A stretch of 64,000 nt of DNA from Terramyces sp. JEL0728 (lineage: Eukaryota; Chytridiomycota; Chytridiomycetes; Rhizophydiales; Terramycetaceae), in the NCBI GenBank assembly GCA_027603945.1, contig JADIIU010000047.1, positions 1 through 64,000 of the forward strand, in the 5' to 3' direction. The position numbers were made by a program, and so were the translations under genes. The notes under the pieces were generated by a model. The model was given only the letters and a program-made list of their open reading frames with translations, did not search any database and was not told the DNA's origin. Below are positions 43,913 through 56,232 of this stretch, in pieces; the stretch's first letter is position 1; each line of letters begins with the position of its first letter.

Positions 43913-46900
43913 ATGGCAGAATTACACAGTGACGGTAAAACAGTATAATAACCTCAAGATTTGCCATCTCTCCCTACAAGAGGGACGGTAAGAAAAGAGA
44001 AAAAGGAAGTTCATAACAAAGTGCTACATCTAGATGATGGGGTAGTGCGGGATGCGGCATATATGGACAATGAACGTAAAAAAAGAATCGCTTACGATTA
44101 TCTATGTCACATCGGAGAAGCAAAGGAGTACAGTTGGATTTTAATATAGATGGATTGAAGCCTGTATCCAAACAGTTATCGCGCCAATTGATCAATTGGA
44201 AGAAGAACTTCGAAACGGGATTGATTTGGCTCATCTCGCAAAATTCTTTCAGGCTGGAGCAGTAAAGAAGATTTTCGAGGTACTTTTATAATAATTTCAG
44301 GATAAAACAAAATTGCAATTTCGACATTCAGATAACATCAATTTTTTCTTTACTGCAATGAGAAATGAAGGACTGCCAGAAGTCTTCTTTTTCGAGCTGA
44401 CTGATTTGTACGACAAGAAAAACCTGCCAAAAGTGATTTACTGCATCCATGCTCTCAGTCACCTGTTAGCAAAGAAGGGAAAGGCGCCAAACATCAAGAA
44501 TCTCGTCGGCCATTTGGAATTCAGTGGTACTCGCTGGATAATGTATAGATGATTTGCTGAATTCAACCGCACAGAATTTGGAAGATGCGGCAGTTTCCAT
44601 GCCAGCATTTGGAAATATCCAAAACGAACTAGCTAAAGAAATGAACACTGAAACCGATGAAGAAAGACGCGCTCGGGAAGAAGAGCAAGCCAAATTGAAA
44701 AGATCTCAGTATCTTAATGAACATTCGTCAGATATCATCAAGGCTCAGTCTGTATTGAGAATGTTCCTTGCAAAGAAGCTGGCTGATAGGGAGAGGGCCG
44801 CTAAATCTATCCAACGAGTATGGAAAGGGCACAAGCAAAGAAAAAACTATCAAAATAGATTGATGATGTTTAAATCCCACGAAAAATTATTTGAAAAGGT
44901 GCCTAAAGTGTAACTGTAGATTCAAGCTCGTTACAAAGGAAAGAAAGCTAGAGAACTCTATTTGAAGAAGCATGGGTTCTACCATGCTCATGCTCGAGAG
45001 ATAGTCAAAATCCAAGCTTGGTGGAGAGGTGTCAACGCAAGAAAGCAGTTCCATGCTCTTCGTAATCTTATTTAATATTAGGTTTGAACAGAGGAGGGGC
45101 AAATTTGAAAGTTGTCCGCCAATATCTCCATCTTTTGGAACACACCGATTTCGATTTTGAAGACGAAAAGGCCCTGGACGACCTTAAACGACAGGTCGTT
45201 CAAAAAATTAGAGAAAATCTGGCATCAGAAAAAGACTTGAATGATTTGGATTCCAAAGTAGCTCTACTTGTAAAAAACAGAATCACTATTGAGGAAGTTG
45301 CACATTTCAAATCAAAAGATATGAGGGCTGCTTTAGCAAAAAATGCCCAGACTTTGGCAAATGAAGCGGGTATTATTTCTTTCCGAGGCAATGATAAAGA
45401 CACCAAAGAAAGAAAAAAGAAATACGAAGAACTGTTTTACTTGTTACAAACAGAACCTGATTATTTGGCTGCGTTAATGTTCACTTTAAACAAAAAGAGT
45501 GGTGGAAGTGCTACTAAATTCTTGGAGCAAGTTGTCCTCACTCTTTTCGGTTACGCCCAAAACGCCAGAGAAGAATACTTGTTTATCAAACTCATTGAAT
45601 CGTGTATCAAGATTGAACTGGATGAAGTCTCAAAGGTCGATGAACTGGTCCGTGAAAATCCATTGTTCATTAAACTAGTCCTTCAATACACTCGGTAAAT
45701 CAGTATTGACCATAGTGGGGCAAAGGAAAGAGAATATTTAAGGGGGTTATTAAGACCATTGTTGGAATTTGTTTTGGAAAACAGTGATTTAGATTTAGAA
45801 AGTGATCCTATTGCAATTTACAAAGCTACTATCCGTGAAGAAGAAATCCGAACCGGTGAAAAGTCCGCCAAACCATATGATGTTACCGCCGAAGTGGCAG
45901 CTGCAGATCCTGAAGTGAAAACTATCCAAATGTCCAGTAATTCTATATTAATCGCGAGACTTTGAAAAATTGAAAAAGATCACTGATATGTTTTTACTTT
46001 CGATTGTCAAATCTATCTCGAAAATGCCGTTTGGCATTAGATACGTTGCTATGAAATTAAAAGAAGCAATGAAAGTCAAGTTCCCTAACGCCGATCAGGA
46101 AAAGGATATCAATTTGATGGTTGGCAATCTATTGTACTACAGATACATCAACCCCGTGATTGTTGCTCCAGAAGCCTTTGATGTTATTGAATCTGCAATT
46201 TCCCCAATTCAAAGAAAAAACTTGGCAGAAGTTGCGAAAACTCTTCACCAAATATCTGTAAACAAATCATATGGAGCAGCAGAATCAGACTCGTATGTGC
46301 AAGCATATGCAAACTATATTAAATCTGCCTCTGTAAAGTTTTCAGTGTTTTTGCGAGAAGCATCATCTGTTGTCTCAGCAGAAGAATACTTTGATATCAA
46401 TGAATACCTGGATACCGGCAGGAAGGAAAGCAATTCAGTCTACATCACTCCAGACGAAATCATCCTTGTTCACCACAGCTTGGTTGAAAACTTGGAACAG
46501 CTGCCAAACCTCAAAAATGATTCTCTAAGAGTTATCTTGAACGAACTAGGCCCACTGCCTGCGCTAGGAACAGCTGCGAAAGGTCCTGGCAGCGAAGTGG
46601 TACTCCGACTGTCCAACAGATTTGCGAAAATCATCGAAACCGATCCGGTTAAGGATTTACTCCAAACTGCAAAACGAATGATTACAGTAATCATCAAATT
46701 TTCTACCGGAAGAACTTTATTGGATATATTGGAAGACAACGCGACTATCGAAGAAGAAACCGCATTCTCCAACTTTTTGCGAGAGGAAGAGCAAAAGCAC
46801 AGCAGTGGCTCTGTCCATAATTCTATCGAAAACTTGCACGGCCAATCTGAACCTCATTCACACTCTGCATTCCAATCATTGTACAAAGAAGACGGAAAAT

Positions 46901-47603
46901 TGTAAAATACTTTTGACATTAGCAAGTCCTTGCAGCAATTCAAGATCAAGGCATTGGAGCTGATGTCCCAATTAGAGCAACAAGGAATTGCATCCAAGAA
47001 AGACCACTATCAATCAATGTTGGATGCTATCGTCGAGGACATGTTGACAAAACAACGTAGACGCGAATTCCGCAAGAAGGAATACGCATCGCTACGTAAA
47101 ACTCTGAACAGTTTGGAAGAAAAGTCCAATTTCTTGGGCGATTCTTTGAAATCGTATCACGATTATATCGACTCGTGCATGGCACAACTGACAAACAAGA
47201 AAGGGTAGCTGTCTATTAATTTAGCAAAAACAAGAAAGCGCCAATGATTTTCTCCAAGCAATATTACCACCTTCAAAACTTGAAAAAATCCGGAAAGGTT
47301 CCACAGTTTGGATCCTTTAAATACAACGGTGCAGAGTTGCACAAGAAAGGTGTATTGATTTCTATCGATGATCACACTCCAAAGCAGTACGGATTGCTCA
47401 CTTTGACTATTTCATCTGACGAAGCTGGTATTTTTACGCTGGATGTTACGCTGCTTGGAAAGAGCCTTGGAACTGAAGCTTTGAAATTAGAAGACTTGCT
47501 GCAGAATCAATACAACAAGGTTGATATTATTACAATCCTCGATTGTGCCAAAGTGAATGTCAATTTGTTAGTTTTCTTGATCAACAAAAAGTTTTATGTC
47601 TAA
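43913..47603 (+). CDS. IQG1: IQGAP-family scaffold
   Basis: Eleven exons; ten introns of 20-24 nt (starting 43935, 44128, 44280, 44526, 44899, 45062, 45695, 45937, 46902, 47205); 1158 aa. Domain order: calponin-homology (YDYLCHIGEAKEWIEACI, about 45-170), IQ motifs (IIKAQSVLRMFLAKKLADRE, SIQRVWKGHKQRK, IQARYKGKKARELY, IVKIQAWWRGVNARK), a RasGAP-like domain (LLQTEPDYLAALMF to GNLLYYRYINPVIVAPEAFD), and the RasGAP C-terminal domain (SKQYYHLQNLKKSGKVPQFG). No WW domain and no long repeat region, like fungal Rng2/Iqg1. IQGAPs organise actin and the cytokinetic ring. AATAAA overlaps the stop. Confidence 0.95.
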
Positions 47604-47658
47604 ATAAAACGATTTTTCTATTTTAAATAGTTAGAATAAGCAATAAGATTTATTTTGA

Positions 47659-48738
<1,080 letters not shown>

Positions 48739-49126
48739 TTCTGATTATTTTCTTGTTTCGCAAAAGTGATGAGAACAGAATTTATACTCCCAGTCAGGTG
48801 ATTTCTCGTCGCACAAAAATTTATAATTAAGCCGAATTTGGAAATTTGGAAGAAAGCCAGCGAAAAATTAATAAAACGTCAGAATGAATCACCTTTTCTC
48901 ACATTCGAAAACTCCAAGTAGATGAGAGAAAGGCCAATTGCCAACTGGAGATCGTGCCCAGCATGGAACAATGTCGGAGTAGCAACAGCGTTTTATCTTC
49001 AGATTGCGAGCAAATTGCGGAGATGAAATTAATTAATCAAATTTAGATGGTTCATTCGTGGCAATCTCCACCGACAAGACTCGCGCCTGATCTACAAATC
49101 AATCAATGCAGCTCAATATCATGGAT
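48739..49126. other. Intergenic region with GAPDH promoter
   Basis: About 390 bp. A minus-strand TATAAAT at 48780-48786 serves GAPDH. No other gene is seen. Confidence 0.55.
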
Positions 49127-49798
49127 TTATTTCAAATCTGCAGGAATAATAAGCATCTTTTCTGCGATAATGTCATACTTTTTAGTCGTCAATTCCAGAA
49201 ACCTAGAGTACAAATAGGTTTCATTCTGAAATTCAAGGAATATCTCCCTGTGATGGAACCTTGGTTAATTTCACTTACCAAGCATGCGAAAAAACTCTGT
49301 ACAACCTTCGCACTACATTTTGGCACAGTTTATGCGCAGCCTGAGTCAGTTTTTGTCTAGATTAACAGGAACTACTCCTCTGGGTAAAATAAGTCGGAAT
49401 TGAGCAGTGACGAAGCTCCTTCTAGTGTATGCAAAATATAATCGATTGCGGAGCACGGATTTGGCTCTGCGTGTGCAGCACACAAATACATCCATTCCCC
49501 TGCTTTCATGTCTGGACAATTAGTTGGATTGCACTCGCTGGACAATAAACAGAAAAGGTCTCGTTAGAATTAAATACCATTTAGTTGCAAACATATTTGT
49601 CTTGTTAGAATATAAATACCGTATTTGATGAAACATCCATATCGAGTCGTCAATATTGTTCGGTGTTTTTAGTATTTCAATTATATTTGATGGGTCTTTG
49701 AATATCACATGCTGTATCTGCGACTGTATTGTATTTCCGATAGGACATTCCCAATCTTCATTTCGTATTCCTGGTCTGTTTCTCACGGTGATTGCCAT
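49127..49798 (-). CDS. MOB4: MOB-family protein, Mob4/phocein-like
   Basis: Five exons; introns of 19 (49601-49619), 18 (49560-49577), 19 (49357-49375) and 19 nt (49260-49278); 198 aa. Restored text follows phocein: IQSQIQHVIFKDPSNI, WMFHQIRQICLQLN, ECNPTNCPDMKAGEWMYLCA (zinc Cys), HAEPNPCSAIDYILHTLEGA, LYRVFSHAWFHHREIF (zinc His) and FQNETYLYSRF. Every segment lies in a different frame before splicing. Mob4 is a STRIPAK component. AATAAA overlaps the stop. Confidence 0.94.
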
Positions 49799-49836
49799 TG
49801 TGATCAAGTAAATCTTTGCAAACCAAATTCAATATA

Positions 49837-51120
49837 TTAATTCCTTCTGACCAGGAAGAGCCACAACAAACCTGAAGCGGCAAGCAAGTATGGGAATGGG
49901 TTGGCTATTGGGCTGGAAAGATCCATTAGCGGGTTGGACTTGCCGTCTTGGAATGCAATTGATTTTGGAGCTGGAGCAGAATTTCCATCAATTGCAGCTT
50001 TTTCAGCAGCCAACAGTCTTCTAATACCTTCATACAATGAGCAAATGATGCTTGCTTCTTCAATCATCAAACGAGCAGAAGGGGAAATGTCAACAGTGCC
50101 ATCAGCACCAATAGGAGTGTGTTCTCCACCAAGACCACGAACGGATAGCCCCAATGGCTTGCAAACAGCTTTTGCCTTGGCTTCACTGCCGTCAGCAGTC
50201 AAGTTTGGCAATTTGATGTGGAGAGAAGCTCTCATGCCAGTACCCAAGTTGGTTGGACACGAAGTAACGAATCCATACTTTTTAGATTTGGCAAACTTGT
50301 CGGCATACTTTTCTACTACGCCAGAAGCATTCTTGAGGCGATCAAATACTTCATTCAGGACAGTTCCAGTCTTCATACACATGATTCTCAAGTGGTCTTC
50401 TTCGCCTACCCAGACAATGAATTCCTTGTCTGTTGACACGTAGCATCCTCTTCCGTATGGCCAGTTTGAGGAGATGCCAGCACTGTTGAGGTACTTGTCG
50501 TCAGACATATCTTTGAACATGATGTGGTCCTTTACCAATTTGTTGTAGTCCTGGTCATTGATTTGGAAAGGAGATCCAGGTGTCAAAGAGTAGTAGTTGC
50601 CACCAAAAGACGGGTCTGCAATCAACTTCTTGAATGCATTGATCATGGTATTTTCCATCTTTACTCTGTCTTCCTTTGTCATTGCACCGGGAAGCGGGAA
50701 AGACGAAAGGTTTCTACCTACTCTGACACGCATAGAAGTCTTATTCAGCCCGAGCTTGGTCAAGTCCAGCTTGCCATCTTCGCATCCCATAGCATTCAAT
50801 TTTTCTTGTTGGGTAGTCAAATCCCAGTTGGTTTTGTGGTTGACTTTTCCTTTGATTTTGTGATAATCCTTGATGACTTTTTCAAAGTATTCATTAAAAA
50901 CATCATAGTCATCAGGAGCCATAGCGTACATACCAAGACCAGAATCAGGGTTTTCAGCACCAGATTTGCAAATCTTTACCAATCTGGCTTGCAATTCGTG
51001 TGAAAGGCCTTGGTAGTAGTTTGAGTCAAAGTGCTTTGCCATCAAATTATCTGGGTTGGTAGCTTTTGCAGCGAAAATTTGGTTGAGCACCACTTGGTTT
51101 GCCAATTGAATTTCAGTCAT
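49837..51120 (-). CDS. Phosphagen (guanidino) kinase with C-terminal membrane anchor
   Basis: Single exon, 427 aa. The kinase shows RVRVGRNLSSFPLP, WPYGRGCYVS, VGEEDHLRIMCM and the active-site TSCPTNLGTGMRAS with Cys288. These enzymes move phosphate between ATP and a guanidino compound (arginine, creatine, taurocyamine); the substrate cannot be told. Residues about 408-424 (PFPYLLAASGLLWLFLV) form a tail anchor followed by RRN, a pattern typical of mitochondrial outer membrane or ER tail-anchored proteins. Fungi generally lack this family. A TATA-like box lies about 30 bp upstream. Confidence 0.95.
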   Translation of the reverse strand: MTEIQLANQVVLNQIFAAKATNPDNLMAKHFDSNYYQGLSHELQARLVKICKSGAENPDSGLGMYAMAPDDYDVFNEYFEKVIKDYHKIKGKVNHKTNWDLTTQQEKLNAMGCEDGKLDLTKLGLNKTSMRVRVGRNLSSFPLPGAMTKEDRVKMENTMINAFKKLIADPSFGGNYYSLTPGSPFQINDQDYNKLVKDHIMFKDMSDDKYLNSAGISSNWPYGRGCYVSTDKEFIVWVGEEDHLRIMCMKTGTVLNEVFDRLKNASGVVEKYADKFAKSKKYGFVTSCPTNLGTGMRASLHIKLPNLTADGSEAKAKAVCKPLGLSVRGLGGEHTPIGADGTVDISPSARLMIEEASIICSLYEGIRRLLAAEKAAIDGNSAPAPKSIAFQDGKSNPLMDLSSPIANPFPYLLAASGLLWLFLVRRN

Positions 51121-51284
51121 AATGTCTGAATTCTATTTTTTTGTGCTTATATATTTCACTTGCATTGTTCTACCATGGGAACAGTATAGCATGGAAATGG
51201 TCCAGGGAGTTATTTATAATTTATGGTAGCAGATGGGAACACTTTTTGAAACAAATAGCCGTGGAAATAGTTGCAAATTGAAAT

Positions 51285-51638
51285 TTATTCATTGAATTTC
51301 TGATGGCAATCGTTCATTGATTGAATGAATTGTCTCAACCTGATTAATTTCAAATCTATGTAAGCAGCTTTTACCGTGTTGTTGCTCGAGCGCTTCCACT
51401 TCTTGATATGCAGATCTGAGAGAGCTGTACGCACTTTGAATCAGCTGCTCTTGGGCTTTAACATCGAACGAAGAGAATACTTTTTGGATTAATGCGCTGA
51501 TTGTTTCGTATTGTTCGGATTTAATTGGGGATTACCTTGCAAGCCTGCCTTCATTGCTTTATTCAGCTCTTCGATTTTATGCTGCATCCCTTGGACATCA
51601 AAATGCGCGATTGGTTCGATTTTAGCCCGTTCAGACAT
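51285..51638 (-). CDS. Small coiled-coil protein, unknown
   Basis: Three exons; introns of 56 (51480-51535) and 19 nt (51356-51374); 92 aa, starting MSERAKIEPIAHFDVQGMQH. It is almost all heptad-rich helix (MQHKIEELNKAMKAGL, YSSLRSAYQEVEALEQQHDL). It could be a small complex subunit such as a Mediator or dynactin component, but no family is clear. The second splice is well supported by motif and frame; the 56-nt first intron rests on frame and its branch box only. AATAAA overlaps the stop. Confidence 0.6.
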
Positions 51639-51659
51639 TGAATTAAAGTTGTAAAAAGT

Positions 51660-53793
51660 TTATTTTCGGTCAAGATATTTTTCAGCCAAGCTGGCTTGCT
51701 TGGAGAGGTATTCGTCACTAAGAGTCTTCATTTTGGCAAAACGGATATCAGCAACTTTTTCGGCTTGCTGTTCCTTTCTCCAATTCTTTCCCCAGATTTC
51801 ACTTCGTTTTGGGAACAGAATACACAAATCCTTAAACACTTTTTCAAGCTCGTCTCGCAATCTGTAGATCTTTGTTTCAGTACAGGATCTCTTTGCCGAG
51901 ATGGAGAATTTTAGGTTGTCCTTGTCAATAGCATAGTTGATCCCGTACCCATCGAAAACAACTGGTCCGAAACCACCATAAAAGTTTCTTCCAGGAGACA
52001 TGTTGCTACTAGATAATCTGAATGTCATGCTGGTGATGTATGCTGGATCAGTGAACATTGTTGCCTTTTCCATTTCATCCGGCTTGATCATGCACCTTAA
52101 CCCAAGCATGTGTCTGTCAATTCCTTTACCATAAGCAGCATCTTTCATGTAGTTTGATTGGGTAGCGATGGCTTTCCTGAATAATTCGCGCTTGGTGTCG
52201 TACTACAATTAAAAGCTATTCTACTAAAACATCGTCATTGTCAAATGTGCTAATGAATTCTAAACTTTCATTGGACATGCTTCTGCCAGTTTCAGTTCTC
52301 CCATGCTTGAAGAAACGCGTTGAGGCCGATTCATAGACAGCAGTTGGCTTTTGGTGCAAACGGTAATATGCTAGCTGAAGTGCAATTTGAATATAAGCAT
52401 CTGGCGAAGTTTTTGCGATTTCCTTCATGAATCTGGAGCCATAATAGTCGGTTTGAAGCAACGTGCTTTCGGTATCATCAATCAATGCTTGAGCAACACC
52501 TCTGGCTTTTTCAATTAATGAATTAACGGAATCGTCAACAACCCATTCCAATCGCTGGGGCGGAGGCAAGTATTGTCCTTGTACAGTGTTTTGAGGGTCG
52601 ATTGAAGGCTCACTAAATTAAATCTAAATACTGAGATATAATGTAATCCATGACATTTCCAGGGACAACAGCATCGGAAGGAGTATGCTAATATTAACAA
52701 TGCTTACTTCGCCGTTCAATCCTGCTCTTCCGCTGTTGGTGATAATCAATTGCAAGGATTTGTCAAACCATCTGTTTTGTGCGTTGTTATTATGGAAAAT
52801 TTGAGTCAATGATAGATCTAAATTCTTTTTAGTGGAGTGATCATCCAAACAGACTGCAAATAGTGAGTCCTTGATAATATCAAAGTTCTTTACATTAGAT
52901 GGAGACAAGGCGCAAAGTTTTTCAGACGCTTCATACCAAGTGTCTCTGTCGCCGGCAGTCAATACACCGATATGAGGCGGGTGGCGATCTACTAGAGTTT
53001 CTTTACCAATGTTCAATAAAACACGTTCCAATTCTGCGTTCGAAACCCTTTTTCCATCATCAGCCAATACTTGTACTTTGTAGATTTCATTCTTTGTCAA
53101 TACAATAATATGTTTTGCAGTTGTAGGATATTGGTGGCTAAGAGTATCAGAGGTTTTTCCAGGCAATCTGGTAGTACCAAAGATATTTTTGTACTGGTTC
53201 ATGCATAATGGAGTTCCTTTAATTGCTTCCACAGGAAAAGTTTGGTTGTTGAGCATATCGTTAAAATTCAAGAGGTTGGTGATTAATCCTGCAGCTCGCT
53301 TAATTTGGAACGAAGTTAACACTCCTTTTGGAGGTGGTTTGGTCAATAAATCGCTTGGCTGTTCAGGATGATCCACTAATTGACACCACCAGTTTACGTT
53401 AATCATACTTGGCTCTCTCCATTCCAGGTATGCTTTTTGCAGCCAGATTTTTTCCAGCCAAGAATGCTAAATTAGCAATGCATTACTGGCTCTTTTTTAT
53501 CGTAATCAACTAAGCGTTCCTGCAAGGTAGCCCCAAACCCATCTGCATCAGTATAGAGTACCTTTGCTCAAGAATTCCTTTACGATAGCTTCGGTTTTTT
53601 CATAGTCTTCTTTTGCAAGCAATGGCTGGCATGACTTTAAGTATTTCTGTTCAAGATTTTCCAAGGTAGGAATTGGCAGTCTTGGGACTTTGCCTTGACT
53701 TGCAAAAGTTTGCTGGAACCTCTTTGCTACCAAATTTCTGTTAATTGATCTGGGTTTAGCTTGGATGTACCTGATGAGCAATTGGCGATTCAT
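51660..53793 (-). CDS. CAT2: Carnitine O-acetyltransferase
   Basis: Six exons; introns of 19 (53543-53561), 20 (53467-53486), 20 (52688-52707), 19 (52613-52631) and 22 nt (52203-52224); 677 aa. The Arg-rich N terminus looks mitochondrial. Landmarks: PRLPIPTLENLEQKYL, WLQKAYLEWREP, NWWCQLVDHP, catalytic His in NGEHTPSDA (made by splice 3), YGKGIDRHMLGL and STSNMSPGRNFYGGFGPVV-like text near the C terminus (SSSNMSPGRN). It shuttles acetyl groups between CoA and carnitine. No PTS1 is seen. Confidence 0.94.
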
Positions 53794-53856
53794 TTTTTGT
53801 TTTTCACAAGTCAATCAGCGACTGTGATCAAGACAATCAAACATAAATACAACTTT

Positions 53857-55536
53857 TTATTCCTTCAAACCTGCCACCCAGTACATGTTGAATCTTCCCT
53901 TTCCTCTTATTTCGTAAATATGTGGTTCGCTGAATTCAAACAGATTCTTTTCTTTCACGAGCTCAAAGGTGGATTCGGAAATATTGATTTTCATTGGTTT
54001 GGATAGGGTTTCTATACGCGAAGCAGTGTTAACTGCATCTCCCAATATGCACCACCGCGGATTATTTGTTCCCATAAATCCAGCTACCACCGGACCTGAA
54101 TGAATGCCTATTCTAATATGGATAGAGTCATTGGCACTAGTTTTGAATTCCTTTGCCATTTCAATAATTTCCAGCGCGAAATTCAGACAGTTTTCTGCGT
54201 GGTTGTCGGTTCTGGTTGGGCATCCACTTATTCCAAGGAAAGCATCTCCAATAGTTTCCACCTTGCAGATTCCCCACTTTCTCCCAATTTCCTCATATTT
54301 AGTCCACAGGGCATCCAAAGTCTTCAAGACATCGCGAGTTGAACTCTTGCTTGTGATTGAATTAAAGTTGGTGATGTCGCTAAAGAAAATCGTGACGGAT
54401 TTGTAATCCTTGGCCTCTGGAAAATTCCCTTCTTTAATTTCTGGCAGTAGTTCTGATGGAAATACTTTTTCCAGGATTGCTTCGGTGTTGTTGAATTCTT
54501 TCTCCATTGTAGCAACAATACCAGAGATATTTTGGACTGTTTCGCTTTGAGTCTGCTCTATAGTAGCATTAACTAATACTATAGTCAAGAACGCCTTGGC
54601 AATTATATCTGCAAAGCAATATAACATTTCCCCAGTGGGAAATTCAATCACTCGGAACTTTACCAGAAACCATACAACTGGAACTGGATTAGATTATAGT
54701 TACAGATTGTCCAGCCAACCATGGTACTAGCATGGGCAATCTGGAGCGTTTGTTTATCCAACACACACAGAGTTCCGCCTGCAATAGCTTTGGTAAACAT
54801 GAAGTGCAATCCCTGCATGATCAATACAAAGTAAATGCATGACATCAGCAAACTAATTGTTGAAATCGATCCGGTAGTTGTGGATGCCAAAAACCCAGAA
54901 ATCAGCATCAAATAGTCATACACAAATATTCTAAAGGTAAAGGTATTTTCCTTGGTAAATTCACCGACCAATAGAATTAAATTTGGGCAGGTTGCTATCC
55001 ATTCCAAATACCTCGCTACATCAACCGGATATTGATTTCCATCTTTAAACTGTGGAGTCAATCTCCAGGCCATCAGCAAATACGAGCAGAGAGTAATGAG
55101 ATTTACCAAGAGTAACACCACTGCTAGGGACTTTTTGTCTGGAGAGTTTGCAGTGAGATTAGCAAAGAATGCAAAGGTGCCAGATATTACGAATGCAGAG
55201 GCATTATTCTTGTACCAGCCGTCAGAATTTCCTCTGTCGAACAAATAAAGATCGTTTTGATTCATATACGAATAAATAGCCAAGACCCCTGACAGTGCAA
55301 GCCATACTGTTAGCGCCGTGTTACCATACTATTGAAGAAATAACCATTTGGGTAATAGTGGTTGATTGAATTCGAGATTTCTCTGATTCATTTTTAACTT
55401 TGAGTGTCCAAAGTGAGGTCATAGAGAGAGGAATATAACAATGAGTAATTCCGGGATAAGAACCCTCGCGGATACAAATAGATCCATTGTCGGATCTTCT
55501 AAGCGAGATTTCAGCATTTACATTTAGATTGTTCAT
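53857..55536 (-). CDS. Rhodopsin-guanylyl cyclase fusion (CyclOp/RhGC type)
   Basis: Microbial rhodopsin helices precede a class III cyclase. Helix C reads ARYLEWIATCPNLILLV: Glu at the bacteriorhodopsin Asp85 site, Thr-Cys at 89-90, Leu at the Asp96 site. A 20-nt intron (54684-54703) restores helix F GWTIFPVVWFLV. Helix G FADIIAKAF keeps Asp212 and the retinal Lys216. A coiled linker joins the cyclase: metal Asp in FFSDITNF and ETIGDAF, with Glu in KVETIGD and Cys in RWCILGD, the guanine-selecting pair. Light-driven cGMP synthesis is expected. The first junction (near 55284-55340) is unresolved: a 16-nt intron would keep frame. Upstream exons are possible. Confidence 0.92.
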
Positions 55537-56232
55537 ACAAGTAAGAGTAACGTTCCTGACTCAATCGTTAATCAGCTTGGCCTTCCAAAGAGCGTTGAGC
55601 ATACGATAATCCAACGAGGAGATGGATTTAAATCGCCATACTATTCCGGCACTACCAAATTCAATGGAAAAACTGGTCTCATCAAGAATTGTTTGATTTA
55701 CTATTTCAGAGAAGGATTTGTATTACAACCACCCCTGGTCTGAAAACCAATATTAGTGTGGGATAATACTCAATGTATGCATAAAGCTACGGGTGAAATT
55801 GAGGGCAGGCGACTGCTATGGAGATCTCAAGCAAGGGTATGGATGGATCCGCTGCACAGGACGCTGAATAACTGGATGAATCCTCTGGATGCAAGGCTGC
55901 CTAATAAATCTTTCTATTAATTATTTGCTGAGTTTGTCAGTATACACAGATGATGTATGGGTCACTGCTCTCGAATTTTAATTACGAGAGTAGCTCATCC
56001 AGCGAGTGAATTCACCTGCAGTAGATCTAGTAAGATGAATTCTTGAGGCTGCATCTCATTCCTAATTAAGATGCACTTGTTATCAGGCTTAACTGGAGTG
56101 CATTGATCATTGCAAAGAGTTAGCAGTGCTATATATCTAATTCTGCATTCAGGCAACATCCCCTTTCAGTCAAACCACAGAGGCATTTTCCATTGAGAAC
56201 TAGCTGATAAGACGGTTTTTTCATCACTAGCG
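55537..56232. other. Region between rhodopsin-cyclase and glutamine synthetase
   Basis: About 700 bp. The first 200 bp hold a minus-strand frame (EIVNQTILDETSFSIEFGS) that continues the reading frame of the rhodopsin-cyclase exon, broken by one TGA; it may be an upstream exon. A TATA-like ATATATC lies near 56131. The rest looks noncoding. Confidence 0.45.

Noticed and set aside
45062..45081. A non-standard genetic code reading TAA or TAG through
   Set aside because: The stops lie inside intron-like segments and true genes end in TAA, TAG or TGA at the expected place.
50524..51003. A 159-codon plus-strand frame
   Set aside because: It is the antisense shadow of the phosphagen kinase and has no family character.
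55531..55740. A plus-strand open frame of about 65 codons
   Set aside because: No start codon; the minus strand here continues the rhodopsin-cyclase frame better.
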